Shown here: one piece after another, positions 1 through 8,122 of the stretch | Numbering within the stretch: position 1 is the first letter of the stretch | Layout of the letters: every line of letters begins with the position of its first letter | Origin: Candidatus Babelota bacterium | Lineage (GTDB): Bacteria; Babelota; Babeliae; Babelales; Vermiphilaceae | Assembly: GCA_003963225.1 (NCBI GenBank) | Contig: RXKB01000029.1 | Coordinates: 1-36,598, forward strand | Reading direction: 5' to 3' | Length of the DNA: 36,598 nucleotides | The notes under the pieces: generated by a model | Databases searched by the model: none | The model's input: the letters and a program-made list of their open reading frames with translations, nothing else | What the model was told of the DNA's origin: nothing | Translations under genes and position numbers: made by a program

Positions 1-84
1 CGTAAGCTGAGACTCAGATGCAACAGTTTTAGAAATAAACTCTGATCTTGCTTGAGCTAGCTCTTTATTTTTCTTTATTTGATC
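1..84. repeat. Terminal direct repeat, left copy (circular contig overlap)
   Basis: These 84 bases are identical to 36515-36598. The tape measure gene reads in frame through the join, so this is best explained as the overlap left when a circular or circularly permuted genome is assembled. It lies inside a coding region and has no sign of being a packaging end. Confidence 0.95.
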
Positions 85-1179
85 ATCGGTTAATTGAACA
101 TTTTTCTTAGAAAATTCTTCTATGACACCACTTGCTTGAGCCTGCTTCATCGCAAGAACATCTTCTTGCTCTTGCTGTTCACGAAGCTTTGCAACTAATT
201 TTTCTTGTGCAGCAACCCTAGAGTTAATACCAGAAATAGATGATCCACGACTTTCTTCTTGAATCTTCCTAAGCTTTTCAAGAGTAGCAACTTCATCTTC
301 TAATTTTGAATTAAATATCTCTTGCTTCGCAGCTGCTTGCTCAGTCTCACTTCCTACTTGAGCCATGATTTGATTAGCCAAATAAGCTAACCCTTCAGTG
401 AATTTACCTAAAAGTGCTTGAACCGATGGTCCAAACATTTTATTTAAACCAATCGCTACAGCCTCACCCACATCATCGATTGCTGTTCCGAAGGCCTTAA
501 AAGTTTCAGATGTAGTCTTTGTTTTAATGTCTACATCACCAAAGCTTTGATTTACTTTTTCTTGAATCGCTTCAAAAAGAGCAGTTTGTTTTTGAGCATC
601 AGTTAAAAACTTAGATGCAAGACCTAAGCTCTGAGCATATTTTTCAACTGCATCGCCAGCATCTAAAAAAATCCCAACTTGTTTTAAAGCTCGAGTGTTC
701 CCTGATGCAATAGCAGTATTAATTGCATCAAAAGCCTCTGTTGAATCAGCGCCAAGGCCAACGGCAAGCTTACGTGCAGCTTCAAAATTCTTTCCAACAT
801 TCTCAGCTGGTATCTGAAGGTTAACTAAAGCAACACTTGCTTTCTTTAATATCTCTTCTGTGTCTTCAATCCCTTGGTTGGCCTCAGCAAACGCCTCTCT
901 TAAGCCCTTACTTGATGCGCCTACGTTAGCTGCTAAGAAATCAAACTGCTTATTAACTTTATTTGTTTCATCAGCTAACTGCGCAATTTCTTTTGCAGCA
1001 TCAAAGGCTTTTACAATTGCAACACCAACAGCTGCGGCAGCAACAGCCACCGCGCCATAGCTACTAACAATACCTTTAATTGAAGTGTTGATGTCTTTAG
1101 TAAAATCAAGAATGCCGGCTGATGCATCTTTCTTATCAAGCTTAATCTTTAAATTAACTTCAGAAGTTGCCCCAGCCAT
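1..1179 (-). CDS. Tape measure protein, N-terminal part (continues at 36514)
   Basis: This is the first 393 codons of a tail tape measure protein, which sets tail length and is packed inside the tail tube. The start ATG (1179-1177) overlaps the stop of the GT chaperone frame in a TAATG arrangement. The N-terminus is followed by an alanine/valine-rich hydrophobic stretch at about residues 40-55, then long charged, heptad-like alpha-helical sequence rich in Gln, Glu, Lys and Ala, typical of the family. The frame is open to base 1 and continues without a stop at 36514 on the circle, giving about 702 residues in total. Gene order after G/GT chaperones supports the call. At the usual 0.15 nm per residue the tail would be about 105 nm (inference). 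Confidence 0.92.
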   Translation of the reverse strand, partial: MAGATSEVNLKIKLDKKDASAGILDFTKDINTSIKGIVSSYGAVAVAAAAVGVAIVKAFDAAKEIAQLADETNKVNKQFDFLAANVGASSKGLREAFAEANQGIEDTEEILKKASVALVNLQIPAENVGKNFEAARKLAVGLGADSTEAFDAINTAIASGNTRALKQVGIFLDAGDAVEKYAQSLGLASKFLTDAQKQTALFEAIQEKVNQSFGDVDIKTKTTSETFKAFGTAIDDVGEAVAIGLNKMFGPSVQALLGKFTEGLAYLANQIMAQVGSETEQAAAKQEIFNSKLEDEVATLEKLRKIQEESRGSSISGINSRVAAQEKLVAKLREQQEQEDVLAMKQAQASGVIEEFSKKNVQLTDDQIKKNKELAQARSEFISKTVASESQLT

Positions 1180-1406
1180 TACCGTTTCCTTTTACTGGCT
1201 TTCTTAGCCGCACGTCCTTGCTCTTTTTTAACCTTTGCAATTTCATCTAAGATGATGTCAAAGGCTTCCCCGTCTAAGCAATTAAGGTCTTTAATATCAA
1301 ATCTAAACCCAAGTTCGGCGTACTCCTTTTGCATCACATATCTATTTATGTATGCAGCAGCCTCTCTTGAGGGTGAGGTATCAAACCCCTTCAATGCAAG
1401 AGACAT
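1179..1406 (-). CDS. Tail assembly chaperone, T-type frame (expressed as GT fusion)
   Basis: This frame encodes 75 residues from an ATG at 1406, with a basic tail rich in Lys, Arg and Ala. It stays open upstream to the slippery site at 1433-1439 in the -1 frame relative to the preceding G-type gene. A -1 shift would join the first 110 codons of G to 84 further residues, giving a 194-residue GT protein ending at 1179. In lambda the corresponding GT protein loads tail tube subunits onto the tape measure. An ATG with a GGAGGG-like site also exists at 1406, so independent initiation cannot be excluded. Its stop overlaps the tape measure start by one base. Confidence 0.85.
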   Translation of the reverse strand: MSLALKGFDTSPSREAAAYINRYVMQKEYAELGFRFDIKDLNCLDGEAFDIILDEIAKVKKEQGRAAKKASKRKR

Positions 1407-1426
1407 TGCCCTCCGAATCTCTTGCG

Positions 1427-1762
1427 CTACTTCTTTCCCAATCTAACGCCTGACAAAAGATGTTGACCTACAGCGCCTAAAATTTCTGCAGCATCCTTAT
1501 CGTATAAAAGCCATTCCTTTTCAGGAATTGCAAACCCATCTTCAGTGCGAATAAGGTGAACGCTTTCAATGTGCTTCATTGCGTTTTCAACAATCTTCTT
1601 ACTGTTTTCTGCTAAAATATTTGCGTCTGATAAACCAGAAGATTCATCAAGAAGTGATCTTGAAAAATCAAGTCGCTCCATATGAGAAGGCACCTTTAAT
1701 ACAAGATGCCCGCTAAACTTTTTTGCTAATTCTTTTTCTGGCTTCCATTCAAACGTGTACAT
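1427..1762 (-). CDS. Tail assembly chaperone, G-type
   Basis: This 111-residue protein lies between the tail tube gene and the tape measure gene, the canonical position of G-type tail chaperones. It starts at ATG 1762 behind a GGAGGG site. The last codons read TTG GGA AAG AAG TAG and contain the heptamer G GGA AAG, the same slippery sequence lambda uses for its G/GT frameshift. Sequence similarity to a named family is not obvious, as is usual for these divergent proteins; the call rests on position, size and frameshift architecture. Confidence 0.85.
   Translation of the reverse strand: MYTFEWKPEKELAKKFSGHLVLKVPSHMERLDFSRSLLDESSGLSDANILAENSKKIVENAMKHIESVHLIRTEDGFAIPEKEWLLYDKDAAEILGAVGQHLLSGVRLGKK
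1433..1439 (-). promoter_or_regulatory. Programmed -1 ribosomal frameshift site (GGGAAAG)
   Basis: The minus strand reads G GGA AAG in the G frame, matching the X XXY YYZ rule. Slipping back one base gives the codons GAA GTA GCG CAA, then continues nine codons into the T frame at its ATG. The TAG stop of the zero frame follows one codon later (1429-1427). The heptamer is that used by lambda G/GT. Confidence 0.9.
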
Positions 1763-1782
1763 AACTTAAACCCTCCAATTGA

Positions 1783-3300
1783 TTATAGGAAGTTTAAGTA
1801 AATCTCACCGTTACCGCTTGAGTCAACAAATCCAGTTAGTGTCATTTCTAAAGCTACTAGACCATCTTGGTCAGAAACTTTGAAAGAACTAATTGTACAG
1901 CTTGGCATATAGATGTTTCCACACTTGCCAGGAATCCAGTTGCCGCCTGATTTCTCACCAAAGTTATAGGCAAAAGCTGTTGTTTGGTTTGTATGAAATC
2001 TATGAAACTTATCAGCTTCGTATTGCTCTAACACTGCTGTTAATTCAATTGTAACTTCACGGCTTGTGATAACTGATTCTTGCTTTCCGCTCTCAGCGCA
2101 CACACAAAGAACATCTGTTTTTTCAGATGCAATGTTAAGTGCTAATGTGCTGGCACAGAAACAGCTGCTGTCTGCGAACCCACCAATAAAAACTTCGTTA
2201 TTTTTAGCAACTAATGGATCAGCTGAATCTAAAGAAGGTTGCTGAGGAGAGCTTAGAACTAAAGCATTGTCAGATGTGTAGCTAAGTGAGCCAGTGTCAT
2301 CTGCAGCTACTAAGAATCCAAGCTTAGTTCCAATTGTTTGAGCTGTGTTAGTTCCTGTGTTCCATAAAAGATCTAAAGAAGAACCGTCTGAAGTGATTGT
2401 GAATTTACCTGTAGAATCATTGTACACACAAGTAATTGTATCGGAAGATGCTGCATCCATTGCTGTTTGAACAGCTGATGCTAAATCATGAGGATCTTTA
2501 TAAAACCCCGCAGCAATCGTTACGTTCTTTTCACTTCCATCGTCAAAATCAAGTTTGTTGTTTGAAGATGTTAATTCAATCGGGTTGAAATAATAACTTA
2601 AACCTTCAAGCGTGAATGAACCATTAATATATTCACCAGCTGAAGCTTCAATTGACATTTCTGTAACACGGCTTCCAGCAACCATTTGAACAGCGCCGCC
2701 GTTACCGCGATAATCCCACGCCGTAAATGTTGGATAGCTTGTCCCAGGCTTATAAAGAACAGCTTTACCTAAACCAACTCCAGAGCCCGGAGCTGCACTT
2801 AAGTTAAAGTTAAGCGTTGATGTATCTGTAGCTACAGACAAAACGTTTCTGATTTTATATCCATTAGTTCCGTCTTTAATTAAAAGACCTTCGCCACGCT
2901 CAAAGTTTGTACCTGTTCCAACAGCATGGGCAATTGTTGCTGCAGCTGTAGCGGAACCAGCAGTAGACCCCGTTGTTGTGTTATATTGAGTACCGTTTAC
3001 TGACTTACCACCTAAGATACCCTCAATCATTTTACCAAAGTTTGGTTCTTGCCCCTCAACTCCTGAGTGACGAATGTAGTGACTTAAAGAAACTGTTGGG
3101 TTTTCTAATCCTAAAACAGGCTTTGCTTTACCAATACTGCCTGTTAATTCTGCGTTTTCTAGAGTGTCAAATGCTGGCTCTAGATCGTAACCATCTTGAA
3201 GAGCGATGTATTGACCGCCTGATGAAGGGGAAACTGGAGTGCCTTCAGTTACCTCTGGTACTAACGCGAAACGCGAACCTTTTGTTTGAAATGATGCCAT
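1783..3300 (-). CDS. Major tail tube protein with an inserted module
   Basis: This 505-residue protein is placed between the tail terminator candidate and the tail chaperones, where siphoviruses encode the tail tube subunit. The opening residues (MASFQTKGSRFALVPEVTEG) resemble many tube proteins that begin with a cryptic 'ALVPEVT.GTP' segment, and the C-terminus (SFKVSDQDGLVALEMTLTGF) has the typical last beta strands. It is long for the family. Residues about 247-345 look like an inserted domain that is also present in the distal tail protein at 34464-35588. Two CxC motifs lie at about residues 381-405, unusual for a cytoplasmically assembled tube. The start follows the leader AAAGGGGAAT. 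Confidence 0.85.
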   Translation of the reverse strand: MASFQTKGSRFALVPEVTEGTPVSPSSGGQYIALQDGYDLEPAFDTLENAELTGSIGKAKPVLGLENPTVSLSHYIRHSGVEGQEPNFGKMIEGILGGKSVNGTQYNTTTGSTAGSATAAATIAHAVGTGTNFERGEGLLIKDGTNGYKIRNVLSVATDTSTLNFNLSAAPGSGVGLGKAVLYKPGTSYPTFTAWDYRGNGGAVQMVAGSRVTEMSIEASAGEYINGSFTLEGLSYYFNPIELTSSNNKLDFDDGSEKNVTIAAGFYKDPHDLASAVQTAMDAASSDTITCVYNDSTGKFTITSDGSSLDLLWNTGTNTAQTIGTKLGFLVAADDTGSLSYTSDNALVLSSPQQPSLDSADPLVAKNNEVFIGGFADSSCFCASTLALNIASEKTDVLCVCAESGKQESVITSREVTIELTAVLEQYEADKFHRFHTNQTTAFAYNFGEKSGGNWIPGKCGNIYMPSCTISSFKVSDQDGLVALEMTLTGFVDSSGNGEIYLNFL

Positions 3301-3313
3301 TGCTTATTCCCCT

Positions 3314-3787
3314 TTAAGTATATAATTGTTCAAAATATTCTAATTCAAAATCACTTACTATTTTAATGAAAGCGTCGTTTCCTGCAATAACGTTTTCAAT
3401 ACCGCTATCACTTGCATACCTAAATCTTGTAATGCCACTACTAGAGTTATTAAGTTGAGGCTCTTTTTCAAGGGCCTGAATTAATAAAAACTGCGCTTCT
3501 AGCAATTCCTTTTCGGCTACTTCTTTGTTTTCTGTATGAAGTTCATTGGCATATCTACGACCAGTTAGAGTAATTGATATTGTGCGCTGCACCGATAATC
3601 GACACTCTAACTGACGATTTGTATTTACACCTGGACCTAGAGCTACACCCCACCCCTTGTTGTGCATACTTAAAGAGTTGCCCTCAATGTTGTAAGGATC
3701 AGTGAGCTGAATCCATCCGTCTGCTTGTGGATACAAAGTCGCAAGCAAGGTTTTAATAGCATCAAAGGCTGTTGAGATATTTGTCAT
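3314..3787 (-). CDS. Probable tail terminator / tail completion protein
   Basis: This 157-residue protein is encoded immediately before the tail tube gene. Its start ATG overlaps the stop of the preceding gene as ATGA. The N-terminus (about residues 5-20, an amphipathic helix with IKTLLATLYP) followed by mixed alpha/beta sequence fits the size and position of tail terminator proteins, which cap the tube and join it to the head. The assignment is by gene order and size; I do not see a diagnostic motif. Confidence 0.6.
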   Translation of the reverse strand: MTNISTAFDAIKTLLATLYPQADGWIQLTDPYNIEGNSLSMHNKGWGVALGPGVNTNRQLECRLSVQRTISITLTGRRYANELHTENKEVAEKELLEAQFLLIQALEKEPQLNNSSSGITRFRYASDSGIENVIAGNDAFIKIVSDFELEYFEQLYT

Positions 3788-4632
3788 CTATAAAGCTTTC
3801 CTTGTGTCACTACACGCTCTTTAACATCAAGCCTTGCGTTCTGGTTTTGGTCAACATGATAGATAGCTTTATCTAATTCAATCTTATAGATTGCTCGAGA
3901 CGCATCTCTATTCTCGTAAAAGTCTTTACCAAAGGCGTGAAACGCAATCTCAGCAACCTTATGAACAGCAGCGTCTCTGAATAGCTCCCAGTTAAGAAGC
4001 TGATTTTCAGACTTTATAATTCTATTCTTCTTAAGGTCTTTAATGATTTCTTCAGCAGCTTGAATGTGCTGTAAATTCCAGTCAGCTTTGTTTTCTTTAA
4101 ACTGATGTTTAACAGCCGTGCGATTAAGGTCTGGGTAAAAAACTTCCAAGTCATCATCGTTACTAAACTTATGACCTATAAATTTAAGAGCAAATGTTGA
4201 AGTCAAATCAGCTGACCACTTCATTCTCACCCAAAACATGTCTCTAATTTTTAAGCCTGTAAGTCCTGTAATCTGATCACCGTCATCATTGGTGTGTTCC
4301 CTCTGCCACATTTCATCATCGTTTGGAGTCCAAGAAATAATTCCACTTTGAGCAAAAGGAACACCCGAAACACTTGTTTGATCAATCACGTCTTCAGCTA
4401 ATATCCACTCATCCCCATCCCATAGCTCTACTGTCAAATTAGCAGGGACAGCGTTAACAACAGAAACATCAATGTATCTATGATTGAATGCGAAGTCTGA
4501 CCCTAGATAAATATAATCTTCTGCTGAAACATAAGGTATAACTTGAGTGCCAGATTTAAAGTTACCAAGCGTAACTGATAAATCTTTTAAAGTTCCATTG
4601 TCAGACCAGATAGTTCTAGATGTCATTAACAT
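3784..4632 (-). CDS. Structural protein, probable neck or head-tail connector
   Basis: This 282-residue protein was set to start at ATG 4632 because the strong site AAGGGGAAT lies six bases upstream; a longer frame from a TTG at 4650 would run through that site. The N-terminal half is beta-rich, with WDGDEW and SGIISWTP segments, and the C-terminal third is helical (AAEEIIKDLKK and following). It lies between head genes and the tail terminator, so a connector role is likely by position. No named family is recognised. Confidence 0.55.
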   Translation of the reverse strand: MLMTSRTIWSDNGTLKDLSVTLGNFKSGTQVIPYVSAEDYIYLGSDFAFNHRYIDVSVVNAVPANLTVELWDGDEWILAEDVIDQTSVSGVPFAQSGIISWTPNDDEMWQREHTNDDGDQITGLTGLKIRDMFWVRMKWSADLTSTFALKFIGHKFSNDDDLEVFYPDLNRTAVKHQFKENKADWNLQHIQAAEEIIKDLKKNRIIKSENQLLNWELFRDAAVHKVAEIAFHAFGKDFYENRDASRAIYKIELDKAIYHVDQNQNARLDVKERVVTQGKLYR

Positions 4633-4730
4633 ATAATTCCCCTTGATCAAAATTAGAACACTGACTAAAAGCTACTGCAACCCAGCTCTTCTGAGAAATG
4701 TTTATTGCGCTCGCCTTGCCACTAACTAGA

Positions 4731-6935
4731 CTAATTTGTTTCAACACAATGATAGTCCCATTCATATGCGGTGCTTACTGAATCTGCGTTCACAAAATTA
4801 ATTACTAAATCTGTTGTTGTTTTTGAGATATAAACGTTAGCTACAGCAACGGCACTGCTTGAATTAATAGGAGTAATCACACATCTAGGCGCTACTCCAT
4901 AGCTAGAATTAAATGCAATAGAGCACTGACTTCCAGAAGAGTATGAGCCACTCCCCGTTGTTAGTGCAATAGTACCCGCCATATCTGTTGCATTTGACAA
5001 TGTGCATGTAGCTGAAGTTCCAGCATTTGAATCAACAGTTGCTACGGGTGCGGTACTTTGTGAATGCTTAACGTGACCGTTGTGAATTTCAAGCTTTACG
5101 TTAGTCGATGTTTTTTTACTAGATGTTCCTAGGGCAAGCTTTCCTAAAAAGTTATCAGCCGTCTCGTCATAGTTTTTAATAAACCAGCAATCGGTTGCAC
5201 CTAAGCAAAAGTTTTGACCAAGTAAAAAACCATCCTCAATACCGACCCTAGTAGGATTAGAAACAGATCCACCAAAACTAGGAAGACCAAGAATTGTGAG
5301 AACAGAGTGCTCTGTGATCGTGCCTCCACTACCAGAAGGCACACTCGTACCAAGAAGCATTGAGCGAAGCTTTGGAACCGTGTAAGCACCACTTACCCCC
5401 ACTTGAGAAACAAGCCCTAGCATATTCGTATCTATTCCAATTGGCCCTGTTGTAATATCGGCATTTACTAAAAGATTAGATTGCATCAATTGAATAATTG
5501 AATCTGTACCTGTAAGAGTTGAGCCCACTGTGGCAGTCATCGTAAAGTTATTTCCAACATCTACTGTGGCGTTATTAAAAGGTGTGTATGTGCTTTGAAT
5601 CCCTACAGCACCGCCACTTACTTCCATTGAATAAACACGCTGGGTGCTTGAATTCATTCCATTCATATTTAATCTTAAGCCACGAACATCATCAGTCGCA
5701 GTGCCACTTAAATTAATATCTATCCCAGTAATTGTTCGAGCGTTAGAGTTGCTATTAAGCTGAATCATTTTAATTTCTTCAGTGTGAGGCGATTCATTTT
5801 GAAGAAATAAGCCTGTAAATCTATAGGCTGGCATTTGGTTAACAATGTTCATTGCTTGAATATTTGTGTCAGCCGTATTGCTTGTTCCGTTAAGGTAAGC
5901 ATTAAAGCCAATCACCCCTCCATCAATATGAACGTTATTCATGTTCCCATCAAACATCCGATAAAGAGATCCAGAATTAGAAATAGTATTGTTGCTAGAA
6001 TAAATACCATAACCTGTAAAGTTCTGTGTGATTTCACCATTGTAAAACCCCATCACATGACCGGCGCTAGAATTAAGCTTTCCGTCCATCGCAACATTTA
6101 AAGCTCTAAATTCACCGTCCACAGTTGTTGAGCTATTAGAAAAGAATGTGTAAGCATTTAGGTTTTGCCCTATGTGAGCATTGCCAATACCTGTATTAAC
6201 TATATTAAAACTTTGACTAAAATTTCCCTCAGCCCCAAACGTAGCAACGTTACCAGAAGTAACCGTTGACGCTGAAGCATTAATAAAAGAATTTATGCCG
6301 CCAATATAAGTAAGCGTAGATCCAGCGCCTATTGCACCGTAAGTATTAAGCACTTGCATGTTAGCTGAGCTTGCTCCACTTCCATTGCCAATTTCACTCA
6401 CAACATTTAGACCAGTACTACTACCCGCAAACCCTGTTCCCTCAAGCCTATGACCAATGTTAAGGCCTATGTAATTACCGATTGAAAACCCTTGGTTGTT
6501 TCGATCATTGTGAGAGTCAATGTTAAATGAAGTAACATTGCTTGTATTATTAACCGAAGGCTCAGAACGCAATTCGTAGTTTAAGAAATTAAATGACCCA
6601 TCTACTCCAGCGTCTCCTGTAAGATCTATGCCTTGCCTTCCATGTACTTCATTAAACGTATAGCCCGGCACATAAGAAAGTGATCCATCAGGCGCGTATC
6701 CAGTGACATGATTGGCAGGGCCCGAGATAGCTGAAGATAAAGCATTGTATTGGGATGAAGTTAAATACCCATCATTTGTAGATGACACCGCAGGCATGCT
6801 AACAATAGGCCTTGCTCGCGTGCCTGATGTTACAATCGGCGCAACAGTTGTTAGCTTTTCAACACTGTTATAAGAGCTTGAGACTTGCCCTAAAGCTACA
6901 GATGAAAGAAGTAGAATAAAGAATATAGTTCTCAT
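4731..6935 (-). CDS. Fibre/spike-like protein with Sec signal peptide
   Basis: This 734-residue protein starts with a clear signal peptide (MRTIFFILLLSSVALGQ, likely cut after ALG). The body is rich in Ser, Thr, Asn and Gly with repeated short beta-strand patterns, as in receptor-binding fibres and beta-helical spikes. The last 90 residues contain four cysteines and an 'NSSYGVAPRC' segment that resembles the C-terminus of the 597-residue protein at 30965-32758. The start overlaps the preceding stop as ATGA. A signal peptide on a virion-like protein is odd because virions assemble in the cytoplasm; it may be exported to the periplasm or outer membrane. It ends in TAG, with two more in-frame TAGs before a TAA in the following 80 bases. 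Confidence 0.65.
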   Translation of the reverse strand: MRTIFFILLLSSVALGQVSSSYNSVEKLTTVAPIVTSGTRARPIVSMPAVSSTNDGYLTSSQYNALSSAISGPANHVTGYAPDGSLSYVPGYTFNEVHGRQGIDLTGDAGVDGSFNFLNYELRSEPSVNNTSNVTSFNIDSHNDRNNQGFSIGNYIGLNIGHRLEGTGFAGSSTGLNVVSEIGNGSGASSANMQVLNTYGAIGAGSTLTYIGGINSFINASASTVTSGNVATFGAEGNFSQSFNIVNTGIGNAHIGQNLNAYTFFSNSSTTVDGEFRALNVAMDGKLNSSAGHVMGFYNGEITQNFTGYGIYSSNNTISNSGSLYRMFDGNMNNVHIDGGVIGFNAYLNGTSNTADTNIQAMNIVNQMPAYRFTGLFLQNESPHTEEIKMIQLNSNSNARTITGIDINLSGTATDDVRGLRLNMNGMNSSTQRVYSMEVSGGAVGIQSTYTPFNNATVDVGNNFTMTATVGSTLTGTDSIIQLMQSNLLVNADITTGPIGIDTNMLGLVSQVGVSGAYTVPKLRSMLLGTSVPSGSGGTITEHSVLTILGLPSFGGSVSNPTRVGIEDGFLLGQNFCLGATDCWFIKNYDETADNFLGKLALGTSSKKTSTNVKLEIHNGHVKHSQSTAPVATVDSNAGTSATCTLSNATDMAGTIALTTGSGSYSSGSQCSIAFNSSYGVAPRCVITPINSSSAVAVANVYISKTTTDLVINFVNADSVSTAYEWDYHCVETN

Positions 6936-7417
6936 GGTTCAGTAATCTCATATCCTGTAACTGTAAAAACAACATCTGTTGTTGAGCCCCACACAGCAAT
7001 GGTCGCAGTCTCAACGGTTAATGGAATAAAGTAATCAATGTATTTAGTTTCATTTGCATCAAGTGGCGCATGCCACGCGAGCACATTATAATTCCCAAGT
7101 GAAGTACCGCTCGGGTTAAAATATATTCTGTACACTTGCTGGTCAGAAGATGTGTTAACCACAACGATCTTTCTTAAGATAGCTTCTGTATCTGCAGGCA
7201 GTTCATATGCTACCGTTGCAGATGTTCCAGGATTTCCTTGGTAAAAAGTACGGGGAGAGATTAGCTCGCTTGCGCCGCCGCTTAAAGCATCGGCAAGTTG
7301 TGCTTGAGCCTCAGTAGAAAATTGCTTAACAACGACTCTTCTATCCGTACCTAAGTCGTTAGGATTTTCTTCAAATGAATCAAACTCACGGTTGTTCTTG
7401 TTTGATGAAATACCCAT
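6932..7417 (-). CDS. Structural protein of unknown role
   Basis: This 161-residue beta-rich protein has an N-terminal charged region (FEENPNDLGTDRRVVVKQF) and a C-terminal half that alternates hydrophobic strands. It is the first gene after the terminator at 7432-7466 and precedes the exported fibre, with which it overlaps by ATGA. It could be a head or fibre-attachment protein. No family recognised. The ribosome site is GAAGGGAAAC, within the run-out of the terminator stem. Confidence 0.5.
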   Translation of the reverse strand: MGISSNKNNREFDSFEENPNDLGTDRRVVVKQFSTEAQAQLADALSGGASELISPRTFYQGNPGTSATVAYELPADTEAILRKIVVVNTSSDQQVYRIYFNPSGTSLGNYNVLAWHAPLDANETKYIDYFIPLTVETATIAVWGSTTDVVFTVTGYEITEP

Positions 7418-7431
7418 CTCAGTTTCCCTTC

Positions 7432-7466
7432 TAAAAACTATGGGTAGGGAGCACTCCTACCCATAG
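7432..7466 (-). terminator. Rho-independent terminator after the capsid genes
   Basis: On the minus strand an 11-bp perfect stem (7466-7456 with 7448-7438, CTATGGGTAGG type) encloses a 7-base loop and is followed by TTTTT. It lies between the decoration gene and the next structural gene, so it would separate high-level capsid expression from downstream tail genes, presumably with read-through. Confidence 0.88.
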
Positions 7467-7501
7467 AAACCACAAACACGTTTGGAGGGTGTATCTATGG
7501 T

Positions 7502-7912
7502 TTAAAACTGAGCTAATTTAAGAACAACAACAAACTTACCAGCTGTTAAAGCTGCTGTGCCAATTGTCATGCCGATAACTGCATCAGCTGCCAATTTAAG
7601 ATGCACAGATGCCGTCTCACCTGGAAGAACTGCGCCGGCAGTTAGGTTTGCAACCGCGCCACTTGTAGCATCAAGGATTGCGTCTGTGTCGCCACCGTTA
7701 ACACCGATGATAACTGTTGCAGAGCCGCCTGATGTGCAAGTAGTTTTTACTTTTACATAAGCTTGCTCAAGAACCATTGCTTCTTTAACTTTAATCAAAT
7801 CAAGAACGCCTGTTGCACCACCGTCTTTTGCGAAATCGTATTCGATTTCTACGTGTGACGTGCCGTTTGAAAAGACGTACTCATTACCTTTGTAATCTTC
7901 AACTGTTGCCAT
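7502..7912 (-). CDS. Probable capsid decoration / head protein
   Basis: This 136-residue protein is predicted almost entirely beta, with Gly, Ala, Thr and Val-rich strands (for example VIIGVNGGDTDAIL). Proteins of this size and composition one or two genes after the major capsid protein are commonly head decoration or spike proteins. It overlaps the end of the preceding small gene by 14 bases and is followed by a strong terminator, consistent with high expression. The function is inferred from position and composition. Confidence 0.6.
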   Translation of the reverse strand: MATVEDYKGNEYVFSNGTSHVEIEYDFAKDGGATGVLDLIKVKEAMVLEQAYVKVKTTCTSGGSATVIIGVNGGDTDAILDATSGAVANLTAGAVLPGETASVHLKLAADAVIGMTIGTAALTAGKFVVVLKLAQF

Positions 7913-8108
7913 TTTTCTTATCCTTTTTAATTTTGTTTATTTTATCTTGGGTTAGAATCCAGCAAATATGTCTAGATCCTACTGCGTACATTGAAATAAT
8001 ATTGATCGGAGTTTTTATTTGTAACAGCTGAGTTTTTAACTCCTCCGCACCTTGTGCTTCAAGATAATCAAGCTTTTGATACGGATTTAAATTTTCAAAC
8101 TCAGCCAT
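7899..8108 (-). CDS. Small head-region protein, unknown
   Basis: This 69-residue protein follows the major capsid gene directly, behind a good site (AGGAGAATAAGTA before ATG 8108). It has an acidic N-terminus with LNPYQKLDYLEAQG and a lysine-rich tail. The size and place suit a small head-tail joining or completion protein but nothing diagnostic is visible. Confidence 0.6.
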   Translation of the reverse strand: MAEFENLNPYQKLDYLEAQGAEELKTQLLQIKTPINIISMYAVGSRHICWILTQDKINKIKKDKKNGNS

Positions 8109-8122
8109 TACTTATTCTCCTA

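Noticed and set aside
1..84. True direct terminal repeat of the virion DNA
   Set aside because: It lies inside an essential gene and is short; an assembly overlap of a circular or permuted genome is simpler, though virion ends were not mapped.
4650..4730. Terminator after the 734-residue gene
   Set aside because: Only a weak 7-bp AT-rich stem with a G-T pair merging into TTTT was found, so not annotated as a feature.
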